A stretch of DNA of 11,091 bases from positions 5,308-16,398 of the forward strand of contig DBVJ01000073.1 in assembly GCA_002308115.1 (NCBI GenBank). The letters are read 5' to 3'. Source of the stretch: Lachnospiraceae bacterium UBA1267 (lineage in GTDB: Bacteria; Bacillota; Clostridia; Lachnospirales; Lachnospiraceae). Below, in pieces: positions 1-7,800 of the stretch (positions are counted from its first letter, which is position 1; each line of letters starts with the position of its first letter). The notes beneath the pieces are model-generated. The model did no database searches. It saw nothing but the letters and a program-made list of their open reading frames with translations, and was not told where the DNA came from. The position numbers and the translations under genes are program-made.

Positions 1-939
1 TACTTCGACATTTATAACAAGTGCTGGTGGAAGGAAATGCTTCAGGCCATCGGCGTCCGTGAATCGCAGCTTCCGCCGCTCTGTGAGCCGCTCACCGTCG
101 CGGGGAATCTCCTCCCTCAGCACAAAGAGGCCCTCGGACTTTCGGAGAACTGCTTCGTCTCCGTCGGCACGCTGGACCATTTTGCAGGCATGATCGGCAC
201 GGGAAATCTCGCACCGGGCGGCATCACGCTTTCGACCGGCACGGTCATGGCCATGGCGACCCTCTGCCGCGAGCCCATCCCGAAGTCCTGCGGCATCGCG
301 ATGCACTACGGTTTCCTTCCGGACACCTGGATCATGCTGCCCGTCGCGGAGTCCGGCGGCGTCTCGCTGGAATGGTTCAAGCGCGCCTGCGTGCCGAACA
401 ATTCCTTCCGGGAGATCGATGACGTGGTGGCGAGCCGCCCCAGAAACGATCTCCTCTTCCTGCCCTACATCGTCGGCACCAGCGCACCCGAATTCGACAT
501 GGACGCGAGCGGCGCCTTCCTGGGCTTAAGGGACGGCACGGACGCCTTTGACATGGCCGCTGCGGTCATGGAAGGCGTGGCTTACGTGCTCCGGAAAAAC
601 TGCGAAGAGATGGCCGAAAAAGGCTCTAAGCCAGAGGCCATCATCGCCACCGGCGGCGGCGCGAAGAGCGCGGTCTGGTGCCAGTTCCAGGCGGACATCA
701 CGGGTCTTCCCGTCCGTGTGCCACTGGAAAAAGAAGCCGCCTGTCTCGGCTCCGCCATGATCGCCGCGACCATGGACGGCCGTTTTGAAAGCCTTAAGGA
801 CGCTGCGGAACTCTGCGTCTCCATGGTACGCGAATATACGCCCGATGCTTCCGAGGAAGAACAGACGCGTCTGACCCGGAAATTCAAAAAATTCTGCGCA
901 TTCTACGATGCAGCCCTTCAGGTCACAAGGATGAACTAA
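1..939 (+). CDS. FGGY-family carbohydrate kinase, C-terminal part (5' end outside window)
   Basis: The frame is open from base 1 and ends with TAA, giving 312 residues; full FGGY kinases are about 500, so roughly 190 N-terminal residues lie to the left. These cytoplasmic enzymes transfer the ATP gamma-phosphate to a sugar or polyol such as xylulose, ribulose, gluconate or glycerol. Visible family landmarks (numbered from the window edge): YFDIYNKCWW at the start, GTLDHFAGMIGTGN with the likely catalytic base Asp59, STGTVMAM in the phosphate-binding region (GTV where GTS is more usual), LPYIVGTSAPEFD followed by GAFLGL, EGVAYVLRKN, and the nucleotide-binding ATGGGAKSAVW with ADITGLPV after it. 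The family call is firm. The substrate cannot be read from this half; xylulokinase-like is a guess. No neighbour on the same strand follows directly: the gene ends at a terminator and faces the lipoprotein gene. Confidence 0.93.
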   Translation, partial: YFDIYNKCWWKEMLQAIGVRESQLPPLCEPLTVAGNLLPQHKEALGLSENCFVSVGTLDHFAGMIGTGNLAPGGITLSTGTVMAMATLCREPIPKSCGIAMHYGFLPDTWIMLPVAESGGVSLEWFKRACVPNNSFREIDDVVASRPRNDLLFLPYIVGTSAPEFDMDASGAFLGLRDGTDAFDMAAAVMEGVAYVLRKNCEEMAEKGSKPEAIIATGGGAKSAVWCQFQADITGLPVRVPLEKEAACLGSAMIAATMDGRFESLKDAAELCVSMVREYTPDASEEEQTRLTRKFKKFCAFYDAALQVTRMN

Positions 940-953
940 AGACTCCAAAGACG

Positions 954-992
954 AAAAGGCGCCGGTGCGGTTTTCCGCTCCGGCGCTTTTTC
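954..992. terminator. Bidirectional Rho-independent terminator between convergent genes
   Basis: GCGCCGG (959-965) pairs with CCGGCGC (980-986). After one T-T mismatch the stem continues as GCGG (967-970) with CCGC (975-978), closing a TTTT loop. Four A's precede the stem and five T's follow it, so it can end the kinase transcript on the plus strand and the lipoprotein transcript, which stops at 1003, on the minus strand. Confidence 0.9.
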
Positions 993-1002
993 TTGTCTTA
1001 AA

Positions 1003-2190
1003 TCAGTCATAATAGAAGTAATCGTGAATGTCGATGTAGTCCCATTTTCCGTCTTCCGAAACGAAGAAGATGCGGTTAAAACGCGGGGAGAAGGGCTGAA
1101 AGCTTTCCTTGGTTTCAGGATCTTCCACGACCAGATCGAAGGTCATGGAGAAGACGGCCTTGTATTTCCTGAACGGTAATCTGTAGAGCTGCTCACGCAC
1201 ACCGATGAGGACCCATTTTTCACTGAGCGCGGGATCATAACTGATCTTTGCGCCTTGAAGAATCATCGGAATATCCTCTTCATGAAACTTTTGGAGTCCG
1301 AAAGAGCCTGCCGAGATGGCCGTCTGAAGACGTGCCTTCAGGTATTCCATGATCTGGTTTCTGGCTTCCGTGCGCATTTCTTCCGTGACCGGATGTCGAA
1401 GAAGGTAGCTTTCATACGCTTTCTCCAGCGCCTCTTCCTCGAGATCCTCTTCCTTAGGCAGGATCAGTTCCTCGTCATAGTAATCCATCTCGATGACCGT
1501 TGTCTCATCCGTCTGAAGCACGACCGTGTGCGGCAGGCTCCAGCTCATCCGGTCCAAGGCGCGATGTCCTTTATAGCGATACCCGATCTCTGTAAATTCA
1601 TCCAGCGTGACGATGTGTGCTCCGTCTTTCTCATCGACGCCATTGATCGTGAGTGTGACGTCCACCTTTTCGTAGTCTGCGCCGATCCGGTACAACGCCG
1701 CCAGTGCGGACGCGGCCCGTTTTTCATAGAGATCCGCGAGCGTGCTGCCCAGCCGGACCGGAGAATCATAGAAGGCGCTCATACTGTTCAAGGGATCCGT
1801 CAGCTGTTCGCCTCGAAGCCGGAAATACTCGATCAACGCGGCCTGTTCCTCTTCGGAAAGCGCTTCCAGATACACTTTGGAGAGGCTTGAAAAGCGGCAG
1901 GTCACGGTTCCCGGGGCATACTCAAATGCGCCCTCCGGGAGCGAGGCTTCCTCCGTCTCCTGAGGCTCCTCTGAAATGTCCTGGCCGGCGGGCGTATCAG
2001 GCTCTTCAGCCGTCGTTTCATTCTCCGCAGCCGTCGGACTTTCCGTCTCGCGGCTCTCTTTGGGCTCATTGGTCTTTACACCGTCCGCATCAGGTGTGCC
2101 CTGCCGGCAGGCAGCGAAACAAAAGGCCGTCAGGATGAGAACGGCTGCCATAAGTGCACGTCTGATGTTTTTCACGGAAGATCTCTTCAT
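1003..2190 (-). CDS. Lipoprotein of unknown family with Thr/Glu-rich stalk
   Basis: This 395-residue protein starts with a basic n-region (MKRSSVKNIRR), a hydrophobic core (ALMAAVLILTAFCF) and a lipobox-like FAAC, predicting lipid attachment at Cys28 and anchoring to the outer face of the membrane. Residues about 29-85 are rich in Glu, Thr, Pro and Ser and look like a disordered spacer. The rest (about 86-395) reads as a folded, charged alpha/beta domain with long helical stretches (SEEEQAALIEYFRLRGEQL, EEDLEEEALEKAYESYL) and an aromatic C-terminus (DYIDIHDYFYYD). I recognise no family and no catalytic motif, so no function is given. The start is supported by AAGGAGG six bases upstream. It is transcribed divergently from the GH3 gene and convergently with the kinase. 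Shared regulation with the GH3 gene is possible but only positional. Confidence 0.88.
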   Translation of the reverse strand: MKRSSVKNIRRALMAAVLILTAFCFAACRQGTPDADGVKTNEPKESRETESPTAAENETTAEEPDTPAGQDISEEPQETEEASLPEGAFEYAPGTVTCRFSSLSKVYLEALSEEEQAALIEYFRLRGEQLTDPLNSMSAFYDSPVRLGSTLADLYEKRAASALAALYRIGADYEKVDVTLTINGVDEKDGAHIVTLDEFTEIGYRYKGHRALDRMSWSLPHTVVLQTDETTVIEMDYYDEELILPKEEDLEEEALEKAYESYLLRHPVTEEMRTEARNQIMEYLKARLQTAISAGSFGLQKFHEEDIPMILQGAKISYDPALSEKWVLIGVREQLYRLPFRKYKAVFSMTFDLVVEDPETKESFQPFSPRFNRIFFVSEDGKWDYIDIHDYFYYD

Positions 2191-2195
2191 GCGCG

Positions 2196-2236
2196 CCTCC
2201 TTCGCTTGTTATAGCATTTTTCAAATGAGTCGGCAA
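2196..2236 (-). promoter_or_regulatory. Promoter and ribosome binding site of the lipoprotein gene
   Basis: Read on the minus strand: -35 TTGCCG (2231-2236), 17-bp spacer, -10 TATAAC (2208-2213) with an extended TG at the -10, then AAGGAGG (2196-2202) six bases before the ATG. The spacing and -10 match are good. A start site 7 bases after the -10 would leave a leader of only about 11 nt with the Shine-Dalgarno at its very end, which is a mild argument against this exact placement. Confidence 0.55.
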
Positions 2237-2297
2237 TCCGGCCGATTGTTCAGTTTCCCGAGTCCGGCGCTCCAAAGGTTTTCCGTGCCCCTCCCAC

Positions 2298-2326
2298 TTG
2301 CGGGCTTCTGGGTTTTCAAGTATACT
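2298..2326 (+). promoter_or_regulatory. Promoter of the GH3 gene
   Basis: -35 TTGCGG (2298-2303), 17-bp spacer, -10 TATACT (2321-2326). Transcription would start near 2333, leaving a leader of about 49 nt before the ATG at 2382. This also excludes an in-frame TTG at 2298 as the translation start, since it lies inside the -35 box. Confidence 0.65.
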
Positions 2327-2339
2327 GAAAGTCTTGAAA
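2314..2339. promoter_or_regulatory. Inverted repeat around the GH3 -10 box, candidate operator
   Basis: TTTCAAG (2314-2320) and its exact complement CTTGAAA (2333-2339) flank a 12-bp centre holding the -10 box and reach the expected transcription start. A dimeric repressor bound here would block RNA polymerase, the usual arrangement for sugar-gene repressors. A 7-bp repeat pair can occur by chance in a region this size; no regulator gene lies in the window. Confidence 0.35.
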
Positions 2340-2367
2340 CGATACGGGCGGGCCCATTTCCCGCATC

Positions 2368-2384
2368 GGAAAGGAGCATTTATG
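2368..2384 (+). promoter_or_regulatory. Ribosome binding site that sets the GH3 start
   Basis: GGAAAGGAG (2368-2376) lies five bases before the ATG at 2382. It is the only strong Shine-Dalgarno in the region and fixes the start at MADREKWYR, 28 codons inside the longest open frame. Confidence 0.8.
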
Positions 2385-4760
2385 GCTGACCGTGAAAAAT
2401 GGTATCGTCTCCGCTACATGCCCGGCACGGGGCTCTACGAAGAACGTCACCGGGTCACTGCGTCCAAAAAGCATACGGAGCTCTCCAGAGAAGCCGCGCG
2501 GGAAAGCATGGTGCTCCTGAAAAACGAGGACCATATCCTGCCGTTCCAGGAAGGCCAGCCGCTGGCCGTCTTCGGCAAAGCGCAGGTTGATTACGTGCAG
2601 GGCGGCGGCGGATCCGGCGTCGTCCATACCTCTTACAGCCATTCCTTACTGGACGGACTCAGGGAGAAAGAGGCCGAGAGCAAGATCCTCCTTTTCGGAC
2701 GGCTTTCGGAGTTTTACCAGAAAACCGTCGAGCGCTCTTACGCTGCGCTTCGGGAGGCCGGCGAAGAACCCGCCCCCGGGCAGATTCCGGAGCCCGAGCT
2801 TCCGGATGAGCTTCTGGCCGCCGCGCGGGAGTTTACGGATACAGCCATCCTCTCCTACTGCCGTTATTCCACAGAAGGCGCCGACCGGAGCGGAACGCCC
2901 GGCGACGGCGACTTTTATCTGAGTCCTGCGGAACAGGCCATGACCGAAAAGGTGCTGAACACTTTTCCGAAAGCAGTCGTCGTACTGAATACGGGCGGTG
3001 TCGTGGATACGGCCTGGATCCGTGACGATCTCGCCGTCAAAGGCTGTCTCTTCATGGGGCAGGCCGGCATGGAAGGCGGTCTCGCCGCCGCGGACCTTCT
3101 CGTAGGCGATGCCTGTCCGAGCGGGCATCTTGCGGACACATTTGCGGACAGTTTCAACGCCTATCCCTTCGCGGAGAACTTCCGCGAGGCCGAAGGCTAT
3201 CTCGAATACAAAGACGATATTTACGTCGGATACCGCTACTTTGAAACGATACCCGGAGCGGATAAAAAGGTGGTCTATCCTTTCGGATTCGGACTCTCCT
3301 ACACGACTTTCCGCGTCAACAAAGCCCGCATCGACGAGGAAAACGGCGCTTTCACGGCAGAACTGACCGTCCAGAACATCGGTCTCACGGCCGGACGCGG
3401 TCTCATTCAGCTCTATGTCTCCTGCCCCGGCGGGAGGCTTGGAAAGCCCAAAGTCGTCCTGGTTGGTTTTGCGCGCACGAAGCTGCTTCTGCCCGCCCGC
3501 GAAGAAGTTCTCCGTATCCGCTTCTCGCTCTATAGTTTCGCGAGTTTCGACGATCTCGGGCGCGTGAAAGCTTCCTCCTATCTTCTGGAGGAAGGCACGT
3601 ACCAGTTTTTCTACGGGGAAAATGTCCGGGACCTTCAGGAGATCGAATTCAGTTATACGCTGGACGAGCCTTTGGTGATCGGCACGCTTCCTGAACGGCT
3701 TGTGCCCCACCGTCTTACCGGGCGTCTTCGCTCCGACGGTACGGTGGAAGCGCTTTCTCTGGATCTTTCCGTCGATCCGGCGCCTTATGAACCCGAGCGG
3801 GTCCCTTCGGGCTTCCCGCCGGAAAATGAGTGGGGACAGACCAAGCTTCCCAAGGGAAAGGCCCCGGATGAGCCGCCGCTTCAGCTTATGGACGTGCATG
3901 AAGGCGGCATCTCTCTGGATCATTTTCTGGCTTCCCTCTCTCTTCGTCAGAAGATCTCCCTTCTTGGCGGCCAGCCGAACCGCGGTCCCGCGAACACCTT
4001 CGGCATCGGCAATCTTCCGCTTCTGGGCATACCGAACGTCCAGACCGCGGACGGTCCGCAGGGACTCCGCCTGCGTCCGGAGACCAATGTGCCGACGACT
4101 GCCTTCCCGGCCGAATCGCTTCTGGCCTGCTCCTGGGACATGAATCTCCTCTATGAGGTCGGAAAAGCCATCGGCGAGGAAGTCAAAGAGAACGGCATCG
4201 GTCTTTGGCTCGCGCCGGCGCTGAACCTCCATCGTTCGCCCCTCTGTGGCCGTAATTTTGAGTATCTTTCCGAAGATCCGCTGCTGTCCGGCATGCTGTC
4301 CGCCGCGCTTGTCCAGGGTGTGCAGAGCCTGGGCGTCGGCTGTGCGGTCAAGCATTTTGCCTGCAACAACAAGGAAGAGAACCGCAAGGACTCCGACTCT
4401 CAGGTCTCTGTCCGTGCCCTCCGTGAACTCTATCTCCGCTCTTTCGAGATCTGCGTGAAGCTCGGAAAGCCTCTGGCAGTCATGAGTTCCTATAACCTCA
4501 TCAACGAAAAACGTGCTTCCGAAAGCCATGAACTCCTCACCGACATCCTGCGAGGCGAATGGGGCTTTGGCGGAATGGTCATCTCCGACTGGTGGAACCA
4601 CGCCATTCACGAGAAAGAGATCGCCGCCGGCAACGACGTGAAAATGCCTGTCGGAAGCCCTGAAGACGTTCTGGCGGCTGTCCGTTCGGGCGCCCTCAGT
4701 GAAGAAGCCGTCACCCGAAGCGCCAGACGCGTTCTGGAGTTCATTCTGAAGCTCGAGTAA
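2382..4760 (+). CDS. GH3 beta-glycosidase with reversed (circularly permuted) domain order
   Basis: This 792-residue glycoside hydrolase family 3 enzyme (probably a beta-glucosidase or related exo-glycosidase) has no signal peptide, so it should act in the cytoplasm on imported oligosaccharides. The usual GH3 order is reversed. The alpha/beta sandwich comes first (about 25-305: AARESMVLLKNEDHILPF near its start, FGFGLSYTTF at its end), then a fibronectin-III-like domain (about 308-430), a linker, and the (beta/alpha)8-type barrel last (about 509-792: SLRQKISLLGG onward). Barrel residues seen: Asp557 in TADGPQGLR, Arg624 in CGRNFEYLSEDP, Lys657-His658 in the KHF motif, and nucleophile Asp736 in GMVISDWW. 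Glu165 in STEGADR is the likely acid/base by family comparison. This order is known in rumen Butyrivibrio and Ruminococcus enzymes. Exact substrate is open. It is monocistronic, between its own promoter and a terminator. Confidence 0.94.
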   Translation: MADREKWYRLRYMPGTGLYEERHRVTASKKHTELSREAARESMVLLKNEDHILPFQEGQPLAVFGKAQVDYVQGGGGSGVVHTSYSHSLLDGLREKEAESKILLFGRLSEFYQKTVERSYAALREAGEEPAPGQIPEPELPDELLAAAREFTDTAILSYCRYSTEGADRSGTPGDGDFYLSPAEQAMTEKVLNTFPKAVVVLNTGGVVDTAWIRDDLAVKGCLFMGQAGMEGGLAAADLLVGDACPSGHLADTFADSFNAYPFAENFREAEGYLEYKDDIYVGYRYFETIPGADKKVVYPFGFGLSYTTFRVNKARIDEENGAFTAELTVQNIGLTAGRGLIQLYVSCPGGRLGKPKVVLVGFARTKLLLPAREEVLRIRFSLYSFASFDDLGRVKASSYLLEEGTYQFFYGENVRDLQEIEFSYTLDEPLVIGTLPERLVPHRLTGRLRSDGTVEALSLDLSVDPAPYEPERVPSGFPPENEWGQTKLPKGKAPDEPPLQLMDVHEGGISLDHFLASLSLRQKISLLGGQPNRGPANTFGIGNLPLLGIPNVQTADGPQGLRLRPETNVPTTAFPAESLLACSWDMNLLYEVGKAIGEEVKENGIGLWLAPALNLHRSPLCGRNFEYLSEDPLLSGMLSAALVQGVQSLGVGCAVKHFACNNKEENRKDSDSQVSVRALRELYLRSFEICVKLGKPLAVMSSYNLINEKRASESHELLTDILRGEWGFGGMVISDWWNHAIHEKEIAAGNDVKMPVGSPEDVLAAVRSGALSEEAVTRSARRVLEFILKLE

Positions 4761-4782
4761 GCGTCGTTTCCATGCGCATAAA

Positions 4783-4814
4783 GAAGAGCCCGCGAATTAC
4801 TTCGCGGGCTCTTC
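4783..4814. terminator. Terminator hairpin between convergent GH3 and CWB2 genes
   Basis: A perfect 13-bp stem, AAGAGCCCGCGAA (4784-4796) with TTCGCGGGCTCTT (4801-4813), closes a TTAC loop, and G4783-C4814 adds one more pair. The flanks are only moderately T-rich: CCTTC after it on the plus strand, CTTTAT on the minus strand, so it is probably shared by both genes with better T content leftward. Confidence 0.75.
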
Positions 4815-4828
4815 CTTCAGACATGATG

Positions 4829-7800
4829 TTATTGTACGTCCCGTGTGACAGCGTCTGCGATGCGGCATTCCACGCGGATGGAGACTGCGCTGGTCCCGCC
4901 GAAAATATACGCGGTCGCCACCTGGTCTTCTCTTCCGGAAAGCGCTTCAAACATGGCTTTGTCCGCGGAGTCTTTGTCCGCCACAAGGAGGATCGGACTC
5001 TTGTTCGTTCCGAGAAGGTTCGCGCTGGTGATGGCATCCGCAAAATCCAGTCCCGTCGCAAAACCGGTCGTGTTGAGTGAGAACACCGGATCCGGCTGTA
5101 TTGCGGCCTCCGGATCCGCGCCGATGAGCCAGTCGAAGATCTTCAGCGTCGTGAGATACCTGTTCGCTCCGCTGAGCCTCATACACTGGATCCCAAGGTT
5201 CTCCAGCATTTCCATCGTCCCGTCCGACACGACTGCGTTGCCGCCGATGAGTATGGCCTTTTGGACGCCGTTGTCAGCCAGATCAAGTGCGATGCTTTCC
5301 GGCAGATTTTGACCGTCGTCTGTCATCAGGATGGGGGTCCTGGAGGCGCGGGCATAAGGCGCGATGGCGGTTTCATCCGCAAAGCTGCTCCCGCTGACGA
5401 TGATGACCGTGTCCGTGTCCGCCCAGAGTTCGTCACGCATGCCTTTGTCGTAGACTGCATAGGCCATGCCGGCGGCAGAGACTTCGTTCTCCGCAACGCG
5501 GGAGACTTTTGAAACCACGTCCATGTCAAGGAGCGCAGTCTCGACGGCTTCAGAAACCATATCCGTTCCGCCGACGATCACAATTTCACAGAGGCCCTCA
5601 GCCAGCCGTTCGATCTCGCTTCGCGTCTCCTGAGAGAGTGTATTGTTTCTGGTGATCAGAAGCGGACAATCATAGCCGCCGGAAAGGACCACGCCGAGGA
5701 TCCCGTGCTGAAAACTCGTGCCCGAAGCCATAACGAACCGGTTCTGTGAATGATCCGGGAAGGCCTCCTGAAGGATGGCCTGGGCCGTACCGTAGCGGTT
5801 GGCCCCCTTCAGCCTTACGATCTTGGGCGAGACCGCTGCGTAAACGGCGGTATAAGTGGCCGCACCGGTAACCTTTTTCAGTTCAGGCGTCCAGCCGGCG
5901 AACACATAGGTCAGGCTGTCATGAACCGGATACTGAGGCTCGGAGAGGAAGCCGGGCATGGATCCGTACGGAACCGATGTCTTCCCGAGAACCGTGCCGT
6001 CCGCATTTTTCCAGGTGATCGTATACTGATTTACCGTGCTTTGATAGACCGCAATGAAGGTCATGTCGGACGTGACCGCCGGAAGGCTTGAAAGAACCGT
6101 CTTGCCGTCCGTGCTCCATCCGGCAAAGCTGTAACTGTACTGGGCGGTCCTGGCTCTTTCCGGCGTCTCGCCGTCATAGGAAGGCGCAGCGCCGTTCTTC
6201 ACCCACGAATCCTTCTCCAGGATCGTGCCGTCCGCATTCTTCCATATCACCTCATGGTAGACCTGCGCATTATCTGCGTTCTTCTCGGTGTTGAAGATCA
6301 TGACACTTCCGCGGAAGGAAATGTCGATGTTTCCGTAAGCGCCTGTAAAGTAATAGGGAATGCCGGCGTTTTTGAGGACCTTGATCGTATCGGCGGTAAT
6401 GGCGGAGGTGATCCTGCCGCTTGCCGCCGTCTTCGAGGGAGAGATCGCATTCAGAATGTCCGTATCGAGACTCCCGGCCGCGCCATGATGTCCCAGCACA
6501 TAGAGGTCCGCGGAAATGTCTTTCCCGCTCCGTACCATTTCCTGAGAAGAAACCAGTTCGGAGTCGCCGTTGATCAGGACTTTGCGGCTTCCGTTCGTGA
6601 TCATGAACCAGTAACTGTTCGCGTTGGCCTGGGACATTTTGTTGGCTTTCGCCTCATACAGCGAATAATGCGTGTTCGGTCCGATGGTACGGATCGTGGC
6701 GTCGCCGACTGTCAGCGAGACGGGAACCGGCTTGATGGTTCCGTACTTACTGAAAACGCTCATGGAAGCACGTCTGTCCAGTTCATCCCACATCACATCC
6801 GAAGGATAATTGTCCGTATAAACATTTCCGATGCCGATGCCTGCATCGATCAGCGCCTGGGAAACGCCTACATGGTCGCCATCGCCATGTGTGATCATGA
6901 TGTCCACGGTCTTCACACCGTGCTGTTTCAGACAGGTGACCACCGCTTCGGCGCTCTCGGAACGCCCGGTGTCGATGAGAAGGGCCTTTCCTTTCGAAGT
7001 CAAAAGCGTCGCGCTGCCGCCGATGTTGCCATCTCCGAGATCGATGATTGTGAGGCTCATGCACTTCTGCGTGGTGGGAATGTAGGCGCTCATCATCAGA
7101 TTTTTCGTGACGCCGGCGCCGTCCGTCACGGTGAACCGGACGTAATACAGCTTGTTCTCGCCGTTGTGCTTCGCGACGGAGACCGGGCAGGAGATCACGC
7201 CGGTCGTGCTGTCATAGGACGCGGTGACCTTCTCCAGATCATCCTGTCCGTTGAATGCCGTCCAGATCTCTGCCGTTGCGCTCTTAAAATGGTTGTTGAA
7301 GGCTTTTACGACTGCGGTCGCGGTGAAGCCTGTTTCCGAAAGGTCCACGACTGCCGGCGCAGTGATCAGAAGAGGCCCCGTGGGAACCTCCACCCACAAA
7401 GGAGAAGAACAATAGATCGAAGTTCCGTTCAGATAGGGATCCAGCACATAGACGCCTCTCTGGCTCCCGTGGTTTGACGTCAGGATCGTATATGAGAATT
7501 GATTGTTGGTGACCGGGACCGTGTACCAGCGGAGGTCGTCCTGTCCGTTCGCTTCCGTCCAGACCGGCAGCTGAATGCTGCTCGCCGTACCTGCGTAACT
7601 GACCTTTCCGGAGACCGTATAGGTCCAAGGCGTCAGGTCGCTCACGGTCCATCCGTATACATGCGGCGCTTTATACGCCGTATAGCCTACCGCGCCTTTG
7701 TTTTTGAAAAGGCTTTCCTGTCCGTCGACGACGGCTGTGACAGAGTACTCGTAGGGTTTGTCATTTTCCACTGTCGTATCCAGATAGGAAGTCTCGGTGG

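Noticed and set aside
1..939. Kinase and GH3 gene as one sugar operon
   Set aside because: A strong bidirectional terminator and an opposing gene separate them; any link is functional at most.
2298..2381. Extension of the GH3 protein to an upstream TTG start
   Set aside because: The TTG is part of the predicted -35 box and the strong Shine-Dalgarno at 2368-2376 points to the ATG at 2382.
2646..4610. A 654-codon open frame antisense to the GH3 gene
   Set aside because: It overlaps a gene with a full set of catalytic motifs, shows no recognisable domain and no Shine-Dalgarno-led start, and long antisense frames are expected in GC-rich genes with strong codon bias.
6400..7030. Antibiotic-degrading metallo-beta-lactamase
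   Set aside because: The motif pattern (HxDxDH plus GHHG) is that of the ComEC/Rec2 branch, not of class B beta-lactamases, and the protein is a wall-bound multidomain chain.
6254..7477. A 407-codon plus-strand open frame opposite the CWB2 protein gene
   Set aside because: It lies wholly inside a well-supported multidomain gene on the other strand, and its translation is rich in Arg, His and Asp with no family motif, typical of antisense shadow.
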